Of a stretch of DNA of 64,000 nt, positions 23,601 to 37,600 are shown piece by piece. Made by a program: the position numbers and the translations under genes. The DNA is taken from the NCBI GenBank assembly GCA_947652605.1, contig OX393583.1:14735222-14799221 (forward strand). Direction: 5' to 3'. Source of the stretch: Elmis aenea. Its lineage: Eukaryota > Arthropoda > Insecta > Coleoptera > Elmidae. The notes under the pieces are model-generated. The model worked only from the letters and a program-made list of their open reading frames with translations. It did no database searches and was not told the DNA's origin. The stretch's first letter is position 1. Each line of letters opens with the position of its first letter.

Positions 23601-25420
23601 AGGTCTTAAAGCTAGTCCTAATTTTATTTGATCATTAGCACCCATTACATTTACCTGTGCACCAGTGTCTAACTTACATGAAATTGCTTGATTATTAATT
23701 TTTACCACCTCATACCAATCCATCTTATTTCTTTCACTGGTCTTCAAGCACCCAAGGTTGTATCGATCCCCGTTGTCTTCACTTTCTTTATTCATGTCTT
23801 CCTCCTGTACAACATTCACTGTTCGCTTTCCACTTTTGCATACACTTTCGAAGTGATTACTTCTATTGCAATTGTTACACTGCTTTCCATAAGCAGGGCA
23901 GGCTCTTCCTTTATGCACATAACCACAGTATGAACATTGTTGCACTTTAAACTGGTTTCTTTGTGTTTTATCTGACTTACTGGACTGATTTACTTAGCAT
24001 GCGACAGTGTCCTATGGTTTAGATGCTTTTCTCATGTACCATATATGGTACATTGGACTCTGGTAAATTTCAAAAGCTCACAGAGTTCAATAAGCCACAT
24101 ACCTTCCTGCAAGATATAATATCGCTTTTTTATCTCTTATTTCACAAATTTATTGTGATCAACATTTTAAAAAGTGCTGTTGGCATAATTATTCGAAAAA
24201 GAACAGTGATAAAAAAAGTTTACACAATGCGACACCAAACAAAAATTATTTAAAAGGGTGTATCTCTTACACCGTTTGGGATATCTGAGTTCTGTTTGTT
24301 GCAAAAACTTCGTTAATATGTTGTTATAATATCGTTTCGATATAGTAGTGACCTAGGTATTTATAAAAATAAAAAAAGTTATCGCATGTGACATTTTACG
24401 CTGCACGCGCTTTCCAAAATTTACGAGGTCACGCTTTAAACTTATTTGACAGAGTTATTAAAGCTCGTGAAGAATAATTTTTCATACACTGCGATACGGC
24501 CAATCGAAACGAATAATTTTTTTTAAAAAATCGTCGAGATACGATGATAAATAAGCAAGTTATCAAGTTTTACGCATAAAAAAAATTAAAAACGCATATT
24601 TTTCAAATTTTATAAAATTACGCTTTTCTTTATTTTGGCAACACTACACTACTTTGAGCATCTAAAATTCGGATCTGGAGGATTATTCTGCTCTAGGAAC
24701 GCTCAGTTTATGATGCATATTGCAAAGTTGCATAAAATCCATATAAAACTATAGGAAACCAGACTACTGGGATATTTTTTAAGTTTTCTCAAAGGAAGCG
24801 GAAATCTAACCCAATTGAAAATTCAAGTGAATAATCGTAGGCAGTTTTTGATTCTGAAAAACTTTTATATTTACACTTTTGTCGTAAAATAATCAGGGGA
24901 GCTAATATTTGCAATTATTTACTTTTAAATGGTCAAGTAGGTACTATACACGACATTTTCAATGAAGACGCGTATGTGTCATAATTTGACAGTACTTGAC
25001 AGGAGTACTCCAATGTGTTCTTATTAAAGTCCCAATACAAAACAAAGCGTAAGGGCACGTACATAGTGAGGCCGCGCTTCTCGCTGCGCTTCTCGCCGCG
25101 CTTCTCGCCGCGCTTCTCGCCGCGCTACTCGCCGCGCTTCTCGCCAGGATGCTAGCCGCGATGCTGGCTGGGATGTTCGCACCTCGCTATTCGTATCTGG
25201 CCAAGCAAATATTCAAACAAATCACGGTTTATGTCAGTTTGCGTTTTCAAGTTCATATTTTACTAAAATGTTTACTACGAGTTCTGATAGTGATAGTGAA
25301 TTATTGACAAGTAATGCCGTCAAGTTGTGACGATCTGTCGAGCGGTTTTTTAGGGGTTGGTTGTAGATGTTCTTCACAATTTGTTAATGATCAATATAAA
25401 CGAATAATGTTGAAATCTGT

Positions 25421-25464
<44 letters not shown>

Positions 25465-28400
25465 ATATTTATTTATATTTTAGATAATTTTACATTAATA
25501 TGATAATGATTATACATATTTATTTTTACATATTCTTTTAAATGGTTCTAACCCTTTGAGTCCCAATTTGTTTTTTTTTTCGTTTTTTGATATAATTTTT
25601 ATGTATATCTTTAGATACAGTTGTAAAGAAGTCAAAAACAATATATGAAAAAAAAAATCACGAGGGTGGACATTAAGGGGTGGTGGGACATATATGTCCT
25701 ATTGGGTAATAGGAGTGGGATATATATGTCCCACTGGAAGTAAAATAACTAATATGTATATGACAAATACAATTTATTTCGAAAAAATGTTATATATGAC
25801 AGGACGACAGGAGGCAAAACAATTTTTGCACAACGGCACATGTTATACAAAGCGTGGTAGTTCTTTTATTCTTCTTTTTTTTGGAGCAGTTATAACAGCT
25901 TCTCCTGGTAGGCCATTCAACTGGTAGATGATCACCTACATTTAACAACAACTTAGATTTGGTAGATGGTCCGACGTATTGCTTTTTACGAACGACATTC
26001 GCATGCTGTCTACCATAACTTATTAACGATTCAGCAAGTGAAACAAAAAATTCCAAAAACTTTTTTTTTTCTTTTCCTTTCCTTTCTTTTATTTCACGGA
26101 TAACAATCTGAATTTTCGGTTGTATTCATAAAATTTATCCGAATAATGTTTTAGTTCTTCATACAAATGATAAAATTCACCAAGTTTGGTGCGTTTTTTA
26201 TTTATAGGATGCACACTGCATTCTCTAACTTTTCTATTGGAAAGTATAACCACCACTTGACGGCATTACTTGTCAATAATTCACTAACTATGAGAATTCA
26301 TAGTAAACATTTTAATAAAATATGAACTTGAAAACGCAAACTGACATAAACCGTGATTTGTTTGAATATTTGCTTGGCCAGATACGAATAGCGAGGTGCG
26401 AACATCCCAGCCAGCATCGCGGCTAGCATCCTGGCGAGAAGCGCGGCGAGTAGCGCAGCGAGTAGCGCAGCGAGAAGCCCGGCCTCACTATGTACGTGCC
26501 CTTAGATTCAAGAGTTCAGTGATTATTTGATTATGAAATTTAAACGAGGTGTGAGCCATATTTGGACATAGGACTTGGGGCGGGTACAGGGTGTGAGCCA
26601 AATATGGCTCATGGGACAGTCAACATGTTAAAAAAACTTTCGTAATTCAAATTTTTTTATCACACTAATTATCAAAAGTACTTAAAAATTTGTAAGTAAA
26701 CAGATTATTGGTACGAGAATTGTGGTACGATATTAAATTTTAAAAAAGTTTAAAAGTATTAAAAACGGCTTAAAATTGACGTTTGTTGACATTACACCAT
26801 TAATATTGTAAACTATTGGCTAAAATTAAAATATCGTCTCGTACCACCGTTAAGGAACATGTTTTTAATATCTGTTGTTAATTTGAAATAAATTTATTCA
26901 CAATATTTTGTTTAAAACTTGAACTAAGACACCCATTTTTAAGAAAATTTTGCTTGTACTTTCCGAAGCGAAGGCGCTGCAATACCCCACCATTTCATCG
27001 CCGTATGTCTGTTCTACAACATACAGCATTAGCAACACAACACAAAAAATAACAGGACAACCTAAACGTCACAGAAAACGAAAATAATACTAAGACACTG
27101 ATATCTTACTTTGATTTTGAGATACGATGATACGAACATAAACATGGTTATTTTATTTTCAATTTATTCTTATAAATCATGGGGCGACCATCGCAAAGAA
27201 AAGGTTACAACTATAGTTCATGTCAAGATATTGTGCGGTTTATGGTACCTTATCCTTATCTTTAAATACTTAAGCAGCTTACACCACAGGCCCTCCTACA
27301 CAAATGAGGATTTGATTATTGGCACGGCATTAGTAGGGCAGAACCGAATTCAAGAAATATTTTATCCACAATAACTTGTTTCTATTAATCGAAATTTCGA
27401 TATAAAAGCGGCGCGAAGCTAAAAAAGTCAGTAAAAAAGTGAAAAAAGAGACTGGCGACCTAAAAAAAGGAACGCTTCTCGCCCTCAAAATATCGATATC
27501 GATATTAAAAAAAGTTAAATATAAAAGTTGTGTCCAATCATTTAATACTTAATACATAACCTTAAATTATTTTCAACTATACACAGTGTTTTGTTTTTGC
27601 GCTCTGATACTAAATATTGTTTTTTTATATGGAACACCCTGTATATTTTGTAATTTTTAGATGTAAAATTAAATTCTCTTTCAAAAATATTCGGAATTGT
27701 TTATGTCTATGTTTTATTGAAAATTTTGACAGATGCAGACCTTTATAAAAAAAATTATATTTATTAACATAACAACACCAGAGCAATTTACTCTGGTGAT
27801 TTATTAGACAATAGTGTCATAGTGTTTACGGCCAGATGCTGTGATCTGGTGTAAATTTGTAGTGTATTTTGTTTAAAGTGCGGATGTGTAAGTGTGTGTG
27901 TTGTGTGTGTTGGAGTGCAGCCTCACACCCCTATAATTGTGGCTTAGGTAGTTGTTGAATGAGTAAGACTATTAATCTGTACTGATTTATTAAAAATAAT
28001 TAACGGTTTATATACAAAAAATACATGCTGAATAAACATTAAAAATTACATAAAAAAATATTCCTATCGGACTTTAAGATTGTGTATTACCTTACTTTGC
28101 AATTTACTAATTGTGAAATCGACAGGTAGTCGATTCGCACATGTAGCAAATTGTAAAGTAAGATGTTTGTCGGCACGTGTGGTCGCTGCAGGAAATGAAA
28201 TGTGAGATATTAAGTTAAGTAATTGAATTAAAATTGAAATATTAAAAGTATTTGAAATACAATTTAAATATTAATGAAATAAGAAAAAATTTTCAGATGA
28301 TCTGAACACATAGTGATTTTTGACTAGTTACATTTTTAAAATAATATACAGAGTGTTCGTTCTTGAACTGCAGTGAACGAATAGTTGTGCATTTTATGCT

Positions 28401-31400
28401 TTTCTAATGTAGCTTGGATCGCATAGTATGTTAAACCCAAGTCTTGTGCTGCCGATCGAATTGACCGCCGAGGATGGGCATTAAAATATCCCAGGATGTT
28501 AACTTCATTATTTTCATTACCTGTCACACGCTTAGGTCAAATACTACCAGATTTCACTCTTCCGAATTGCAAAAAATTTGATTCTATTCGTTGAAATTTT
28601 TGTCTGGTCATAACATTCAAATGAGGATATCTCTCATTGAATACACGGCAAGTTCTTGTAATAATCTTGTGACATTCTCCATGAATGTAAAATAAGTTTA
28701 AAATATCTGTGTTTGAATACCCTTGATTTTCCATTTTTATGAACACAACTGACAAACGCGATACAAGTTTTTGACAGTTATCAATATTGGCATTTGTTGT
28801 CAATTCCAAGGCTTGCTATTTAAAAATGTTACAATTTGTTCTTAACTTTATCAAAAACCCTTAATAACTCGAAAATTATTGCAGATAGGTATAGGAAATG
28901 CTAATAAGGATTGCTGCAGAATTGAATTTTGCATTAGAAAATGAAAAAAAATATTGGGCATTGTATTTAAAAAAAAATAGTTATAGTGGTCTGAAGTTGT
29001 ATTAAAATAAAATTAAATTTTGGACACCCTGTAAGTAATGCATCGATTTCAAAAATTCCAGCATTAACTCCAAGCTTTCTTCTATGCATAATCTAAATTT
29101 GAGCGTTTTCGCTTCAAAAATGGTCGCGGGAGATAATATTAAGCATTACGATGAAAATCGAAAAATTTTCAAAAAAGTCCAAAAATCTCAAAAATGGCTG
29201 CTTAGGTATAGGGAATGCTAATAAAAGTCCCTCTAAAATAACGTTTTGGATTCAAATACGCAATAAAAAATAGACCATTGTATTTGAAATAAGAAAGTAG
29301 ACGTCAACTTCCGGTATTTCCGGAAGTGTCGCCATATTGAAAATATTTTCATTAAACAGATCAGATGCCATTATGGTCATACCCACAATTTCAGATCCGT
29401 ACCCTTTTTCATTCTTCATATATTTTTAATGCCCGGTCTCAATCAATCACCCTGTGTATTATTACATTTTCTTGTAGACAATTTAATTATCTTTCAAAGT
29501 TATTGAGCAGGTTTTCTGTCTAAATAGAATACTTAAGGAGTTATTTCGTTTCTTATGATTATTTGCGAGTATTTTACCTAAAATATCGGTAGTAGCCTTT
29601 GAAAATTCAAAACAATTTGTATGAACGGTCAACCAAAACAGTTAATCGACACAATTTCCACTATTATGCCACTAAAAATCCATATTTTTTAAGAACTGTA
29701 AATACACAGCATTCAGGTGTTATTTGCTGCCATTTATGCTGTGTATCTACAACTCTTAAAAAATATGGATTTTTAGTAGCATAATAGTTTAAATTGTGCT
29801 GATTAACTGTACTGGTTGACAGCTCATACAAATTGTTTTGAATTTTCAAAGGCTACTACCAATATTTTAGGTAAAATACTCGCAAATAATCATAAGAAAC
29901 GAAATAACTCCTAAAGTATTATATTTAGACATGCTGAGCAGCTTTGAAAGATAATTAAATTTTCTACAAGAAAATGTAAAAATATATAGGGTGTTCCATC
30001 AAATAAAAAGACTTACATGCGTTTAAAGTTTAGCGAAATGGACCGAGTATAACAAACACCCTGTATATTATTTTTAAAATGTAACTAGTCAACAATTACT
30101 ATGACACTATTTGTCTAATAAATTACCAGAGTAAATTGCTCTGGTGTTGTTATGTTAATAAATATAAATATTTTTATTAAGGTCTGCGTCTGTCAAAATT
30201 TTCAAAAATACGTTAATAACTCAAAAACGGTTTATTTTAGACATAAACAACCTATAATATTTTTGAGAAAGAATTAAATTTTACATCCAAAAATTACAAA
30301 ATATACGGGGTGTTCCATATAAAAAAACAATGTTTAGTATCGGAGCGCAAAAACAAAACACTGTGTATAGTTGAAAATAATTTTAGATTACGTAGTAAAT
30401 AATTAAAAACCCCTTTTATATTTAACTTTTTTTAAATATTATTACTAATAACAGAGCTATCAAATAATTCGTCTTGGCTGGGACCGATAAATATCGATAT
30501 AAGTTTAATATCGATATATCGATAAATATCGATATAATTTTGATATCGATATATCGATATACAGGGTGTGTAAAAATTGGCGGAAGCGCTACACGTGGCG
30601 ATGTTCTTCGTAAAATTCTAAGTCGAAAATCTTAATACGAAAATGTTGTACCATGCTTGCTGTGTCTGCAAGAGGTCCTCAAAGTTTTGACATTTAGTCC
30701 TTTAATAAGCGTTATTATTTAATACTTGCAAATGAAAAAGCTGCAATTTGGAATAAAAATAAATTTCGAATAGTATTTTTTCCTAGATATTGTGTTCCTC
30801 CTTACAAAAATTGGTGTTGAAAATATGTAAATCACTGATTTGAATGAAAATAATACATATGGCAACATTGTCATTAGCTGTCATCTCTGTTTTTCTCGTA
30901 ATTATTTCTAGTTTGTGTTTTACGATACCCAAAAGTTTGCAGCTATGTTTACGAACTGAAGGCTTTCAGTTCGAACAAAAATGGTAAAAACCTAAGTAAA
31001 AATTGCTGATAAAAAAATGTCCAAACGCAAATCAATGTATGCAATGTTGCCAAATTTTTTTCTTTAAATGGTTCCTGAGGCCATAGGAAGCATGGTACAA
31101 CATTTTCGTATCAAGATTTTCGACTTAGAATTTTACGAAGAACATCGCCACGTGTAGCGCTTCCGCCAATTTTTACACACCCTGTATAATTATAAACTGT
31201 CCATTACTACAGCGATCGTACTTTGTCAAATACGATGATCTTGAGAAAAAAGTTAAACTAGTTATTCTTAACAATTAATTTATGAAACACTAAGGCCTCT
31301 CAAAGTAACACTGGTTGTAAGATAAGAGTTATTTCCTAAAACTAGGCAACACGCGCCAACTATGCTGCGATTTTGCCTAGTCTAGGGTAAACGTGGTTTA

Positions 31401-34400
31401 ATCCCGGGGTTAATTCCAGGTTCAACTTTTATGCAATTGGACCAAAAAAGTCTTGAAATGATTGAAAAGAGAGAAAAAATTGGTTACCATTTAAAATTAT
31501 TATAACGATAGCTTGTCAGTTGCACACGGTTGGCCGAAAAAACAATTAAAGTACGTCAAAATGCTATACTTTTTATTTAAAACATTTTTTCATAAAACTT
31601 GTATTTACACCGTTATAGCAGCGTTTCCATCTTTTTGGACTACCCTGTATAATACTAATACATATTGTATTTACAATTAAAACTAGAATATTAACAAAAT
31701 ATAGATACCATACTTCTGTTTAAATTAATTTTATTGCTGCAATGGTGATTAATTGGTGGTTTAATACAATTTAATAATTATTTATCAACAAATTTTTAAA
31801 AATCGGTCGCAACTCAAGTTGCATGAGTATAATTATTGTCATATTATGTAACGAATAATTTTCAATTTATGTCTTGCGTTATAGCAATAATATTTTTACA
31901 GGTGTACGTTGGTCTTTCTGAGTTATTTAATAGACTTCAAGATGCAGACAAGAGTGCGAAATACGCGTCGAAAGCGTACGACATGTCGAGATCTTTACAA
32001 TTAGGAGATTTGAATTCAAGACATCACAGGTATGATAAAAAAACCTTATTCTTCAATTACATTTATTAACACAATAATTTGTTTTGGATTCTGTTGATGT
32101 TGACATACTGTATTTTGGGTGTGGGTCATATTCCCGAAAGCCAACTTCCCGACCGCCATCTTCCCGACAGACTAACTTACCGACAGTCAAACTTCCCGAA
32201 ACCAACTTCCCGACAGCCAACGTCCCGAAAAAATTAAATGTATTATTTTGACCGCAAAAAACAAATCAGCTTAATTTTATTGATTTTTTCATTAGAAGAA
32301 CTTACGAGAGATGCATACTATATACAAAATAAAAATTTAAAACTGAATTTTATATCTTTTTTATTCAAAAATATAAGTATCTACATTGTATTCAATAATT
32401 ATTATAAATAATTACTACGTCAACTAAACTAACTATATTTGAAATAGAAACGCTAAGTGCAATACCGCAAAGATAGTCCATTATACCGGGTGATTCAGTT
32501 TGACTGTCGCACCCCTATAACTTTGTAAGTATTGAAAATAACCCCAACAAACCTTATATATTTAAAATCGGCGAGAAATTCTCTATTAAGTGATGTGTTT
32601 TTGTTACCTATACGATGACGTATGTCAAATCCGCGATAGGCAACTGTTTTTTTTTTTAAATTACATAGTATACATGTTTTTGTTGATTCGGATAGAGAAT
32701 TTAATTCAGAATCCGACCATGTACTCAAAAAGTAGGCATACATTAACAAAAAATCGAGAAAAATCAGCAATGGCGGCCATTTTGAATACATTAAAATCTA
32801 ATTTTTTATGTCGGCGTTTATTATTTGTTTTTATTTTTATTTTTATTAAAAATTAATTTTTAATACATTTCCATTGATAGTTACCGTATAATTTTTAAGA
32901 TTTGATCGTTTTTTGTTATCTTACATAGACTGTTTGCTATGATTTGAATAAACTTTGAACTGATTTTTCTCGAAAATTTTCTTATGTATGCCTACTTTTT
33001 GAGTACATGGTCGGATTCAGAAATAAATTCTCTATCCGAATCAACAAAAAAATGTATACTATGTAATTTAAAAAAAAAACGGTTGCCTATCGCGGATTTG
33101 ACATACGTCATCGTAGAGGTAACAAAAACACATCACTTAATAGAGAATTTCTCGCCGATTTCAAATATATAAGGTTTGTTGGGGTTATTTTCAATACTTA
33201 CAAAGTTATGGGGGTGCGACAGTCAAACTGAATCACCCGGTATAATGGACTACCTTTGCGGTTTGCGTTTAATTACGATTTTGTTTTCGTTGTAATTGTT
33301 ATTGTGTACGCATCTCCAGCAATTTTTTTTTCTCGGGTGATCTTCAAGCCCATGAGATAGTTAGTTTAACGACGAATATTTTTTCGTTTTAAGTTTTCTT
33401 AGGTACGCAACCCCAGCAAATTTTTTTCTCGTGTTTTTGAAACCCCTCTTAACATCTACTTACTTACAAAGTCATAGGGGTGCGACAGTCAAACTAAATC
33501 ACCCGGTAGATCTATTATCACGATCATTAACAACAGTCAATAGTCTATTTTCTCGATCGTTTGTTGCCTTCTTGTGCTTCAGACCGGGTTCAACGCGAAG
33601 TATACATTCCACTTGATTTTCTACTTGCTGTTGTTCTTTCTGAAATTCTTCTATCATTCTGTAGACGCCAATGTGTGTTCCTCCAACTACATTTTTCCAT
33701 CTCCTATGCCAAGCTTCGATGTTACTACTAGTGCGCGGCACTCCCAGTTGAATTGAGTCATACACGGACCACAAAATTGGTGGAAACAATATACAAAATA
33801 ACAAAGCTGGGCTCAATTCCGGCGAAACCGGAAGTGAAACATTTGTATGCATGTGCTCAAAAAGCCCGATCTTTTACACATATCATATGTCTAAAATTTC
33901 ATTTATCTAAAATCAAAACTAAAGAAAAAAAGGGGGTGTACCACACTTCATTTACGCCCGGTATATAAAAGACTCACTCTACAAATACGTGCAAATTCAG
34001 TACACATTTTCTATACAGTAGTTGTTTTTCAAATTGTGACGAAGGGCAATCTACACGGACATAGAGTCTAGCAAATCTAGCATAAATTTCCAAACTTTTG
34101 GATCTGGCTAGAGCGAGTGTCGTCACAAATATTTGAGGTATTCACATTACGCTCTAGCTCAGCGTTTCTCAACCGGGGTGCCGAGGAACCCTGGGGTGCC
34201 GCGAGAAGGTGCTAGGGGTGCCGCTAGAAAGACTGATTTTTTTCGTTTTACATTCGCAATTTTACTATATAGTTTTTGATGATGCTATAAAAATGGTAAA
34301 TTTTATTAAAAAAAGCTAAGGAGAATGTTTAAAAAGCTGTGTGAAAATCTGGACAAGAGCACATAAATCTCTTGCTACGTACAGGAATCCGATGGCCGAG

Positions 34401-34555
34401 TAGAGGAAAAGTTCTAAATAAGGTGTTTGAGCTAAAAGATAAATTACAAGAATACTTTCAAAAAAAGAATAATGGAGATTTTGCCAAGTGTATTGAAGAT
34501 AAAAAATGGTTGCAGAAACTAGCCCACTTATTGTTAGCAGACATTTTTCAATACA

Positions 34556-34600
<45 letters not shown>

Positions 34601-37600
34601 GGCTTTATTTAGTTATAAAAGAAACTATTTATACATCAATCTTTACAACTAGTACTTTAAATTAAAATTGCAGTTTTACATGGGTCTTACAACCTTCTTT
34701 AAACGCATGCAGATTAACAGAATATTTTAATTCGTTTGGTAATTGATTAAATAATTTTAGCCCTTTGTAATAGAGCGAGTTCTGTGTACTACTTTTTTTA
34801 CATTTAGGCAGTCTAAAATGTTCTCTTTGTCTTGTTTCATAATCATGCTGTTCTTTGTTGTATATCAGATATTTACTCATATATCCTGGCATCATATTGT
34901 TTATACATTTATATATTAGAACCAAAACGTTATACACTGTATTTTGCCATATATTAAGGAACCCCAACTTATTATGCATATATTCAATTTTAGTTAATTT
35001 AGAACACTGTAATATGATACGCAAAGCTCTGTTTTGCTGCTTTTGTAATTTTTTCAGATCCCCCTCATTACTTAGAAATATTATGCTACTGCAATAATTA
35101 AAGTATGGTTCTATTATTGTATGATATACCAATATCCTAGCTTCAAAGTTTAATTTATTCGATATTCTCCCAAAATAACTAATTTTTGCACCAACTTTTT
35201 TTACAATATAATCTATGTTCTTTTTAAATTTTAGATGATTATCTATAATTACCCCTAGGTATTTAAACTCTTCAACTATCTCTACTTTATTATTATCTAT
35301 AAATACGTTAACATTTGACATATTGCTGAATTGTGTACTACCTATTACCATGCATTTTGTTTTAGATACATTCAACTCCAGTTTATTAGCTTTTAACCAA
35401 TCTGTTACTTCAATTAAATCTTCGTTTATGACATTAACTGTTGTTTGTAAATCTTCACCTGATACCGAAATTAACGTATCATCTGCAAATAAATGCATGT
35501 TACACGATCTAACTGTCTGCGTAATGTCATTTATGTAAATATTGAATAAAACTGGACCTAACACTGATGCTTGTGGTACACCTAACTCGTTAATAATTGC
35601 CTTTGATTCTACTTTTCCCACCCTGGTTTTTTGAAATCTGTTTGATAAATAACTTTCAAACCATTTTAGTTCATTCCGTTGGATTCCGTACATTTGTAAT
35701 TTTTGCAAAAGTCTTTTTCTACAGATGGTTTCAAATGCTCGTTTCAGATCGACAAAAACTGCCAAAATTATTTTATCGTTTTCAATTTCATCTCTCCAAT
35801 TTGTTAAAACTAAATTCAATGCTGTTTCGCATGAATGCTTATGTCTAAATCCTGATTGAGAATCTGAAATAGTTTTGTTACTGTTAAGAAATTCTACGAG
35901 TTGTTGTTTAACTATAATTTCTAATATTTGTTCTACTTTAGGTAACATATTTATAGGTCTAAACTCACCGCATTTTTTAGTGTTAATAATTTTTGGAATA
36001 GGAATAACCGTTTTAATTTTCCAAATTTCTGGTACTACCCCGTACTGTAATGATTCATTTATAATGTTAACTAATGTTTGCCCGATTACTGGTAAGGCAT
36101 CCCTTATTGTACTAAGTGAAATATTATCAGTACTACTTGAATTTTTGATAGTATTCACTATTTTGTAAACTTGGTCTAAGGTAACACATCTAAATTTAAA
36201 GGTGTCACTAGCACTTTTTATTTTAAGAATTGGATTTATTGGTGAAGGAATATTTTCGTTAATATCTTTTATGCTGTTTACAAAGTATTCGTTAAATTTC
36301 GTGGCTAAATCTGATTCATTCGTAATTTCCAAGTCACCAAAATTCACCTTTTTAATTTTAACATTCTTGTTTCCCCCCAGTATTTCTTTAAGAGCTCTCC
36401 ACATTTTAGTCGAATTATTTTGACAACTTTTTAATTTATTTTCGGTATATGAATCAGCTAATCAAGTCACCGCAAAGCCCTGGAGAAAATACATTTACTT
36501 CAAGTGATAAAATTCTTGGATTAAAAAAAAACTGAATCTTTGGAAAAATCATGTTGCAAAAGGAAATCTTGAAATGTTTCAATTACTGGTGCGGCTCAAA
36601 AGTAAAGTAGGATATAAGCATATTTCAAGTCTTATTAAAACCCACTTGGAAGAACTGTTAATTAGAATCGAACATTATTTTCCTTCCCTTTCAACACAAG
36701 TGTATGATTGGGTTAGAGATCCGTACTCTGAATATTCTGCTCATCCTGAGAAATTGACTTTGGGAGAAGAAGAACTTAGTGGGCTGCAATCTGATTGTAC
36801 ACTCAAGATGAGATTTACTGATCTATCCCTCGACGAGTTCTGGATTTCTTAAAAGAATAGTATCCTGGCATTCATAGAAAGCAATAAATATATTGTTGCA
36901 GATTTAACCTCTTACATGTGTGAGCAAGCTTTTTCTTATTTAACATGTATCAAGAGCGAGGACTGAAATCGTCTGGTTTCAGTTGAAGATGAAATCCGTG
37001 TGTGTTTATCTAAAATTCGACCTAGAATTCATCATTTGTGTAAGAAAAGACAGGCACATGTTTCACATTAGAAAAATAAGTTTTAAAATCTAAATATTTT
37101 TACAGAAATGGGGTTAATTTTTTATGTGAATGAAAATCTCTGTATGAAGTATCTTGAATCGCCTGTTTGATTTCAGTTTTATTTGTATCATCGATATGCT
37201 TAAAAACAAGTAATTTTTAGCTTAAAACCGGCTAAGAAAAATTTGTTTTCCTTATAAACTGTAGGTAAGCGAAATAAAAATATTAATAACAATTTATAAC
37301 GTAAGTCGTGAAGGGCGCAATATAGGTAAAGCTTCAAAATTGCCGAGGACGCATAATACCGTGTTTTTGTAGATGATGCAAAGGGCGTTGTTTTTTGGTA
37401 ACGAGCAAAAAAAAACTTGCCTTGTGAGGACACAGTAAAAATCATCGTGGCGCCGTTATATAAAAATTTTTATAAAGGGGTTCCCTGGGCCAGGAATATC
37501 AATTCAAGGGTTCCACGAAGGTAAAAAGGTTGAGAAACGCTGCCTAGCTAGACCAAAACTTGGCGACTGTCGATCTAGCGAGCCGTTCACACAGCGAAAC

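Larger units (their letters stand above)
20350..23998 (-). mobile_element. 5'-truncated Gypsy-type LTR retrotransposon
   Basis: Order on the minus strand: zinc knuckle, protease, reverse transcriptase, RNase H, integrase, polypurine tract, 3' LTR. The 5' LTR, primer-binding site and most of gag are missing. The frame enters from unrelated sequence near 23998. There is no env. Confidence 0.9.
25053..26501. mobile_element. Harbinger-like element with long GC-rich subterminal repeats
   Basis: GGGCACGTACATAGTGAGGC at the left mirrors GCCTCACTATGTACGTGCCC at the right. The arms include tandem CGCGCTTCTCGC units and extend about 280 bp (to about 25330 and from 26257). Flanking trinucleotides are TAA and TTA, so the duplication is not clean. 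A HARBI1-like N-terminus (about 26100-26240, minus) reads HPINKKRTKLGEFYHLYEEL. A piggyBac fragment sits inside. Confidence 0.7.
27510..30435. mobile_element. Large palindrome built from nested mariner-type elements
   Basis: The arms read CTATACACAGTGTTTTG (left) and CAAAACACTGTGTATAG (right) and extend outward to about 27510 and 30435. Inside, GGAACACCCTGTATATTTTG mirrors a GGGTGTTCCAT sequence at 30307, and the CCAGAGCAATTTACTCTGG block is on both sides. The left arm is interrupted by a solo LTR (27823-28309) and a mariner fragment (28350-29456). The centre (29560-29890) is a further hairpin. Confidence 0.8.
34160..37542 (+). mobile_element. hAT element (ZBED5/Charlie-like), split by a LINE
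   Basis: CAGCGTTTCTCAACCGGGGTGCC at the left (34160) is typical of hAT termini. GGTTGAGAAACGCTG ends the right side at 37542. Flanks CTCTAGCT and CCTAGCTA resemble an eroded 8-bp duplication. The transposase is on the + strand in two pieces either side of the LINE. Confidence 0.85.
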
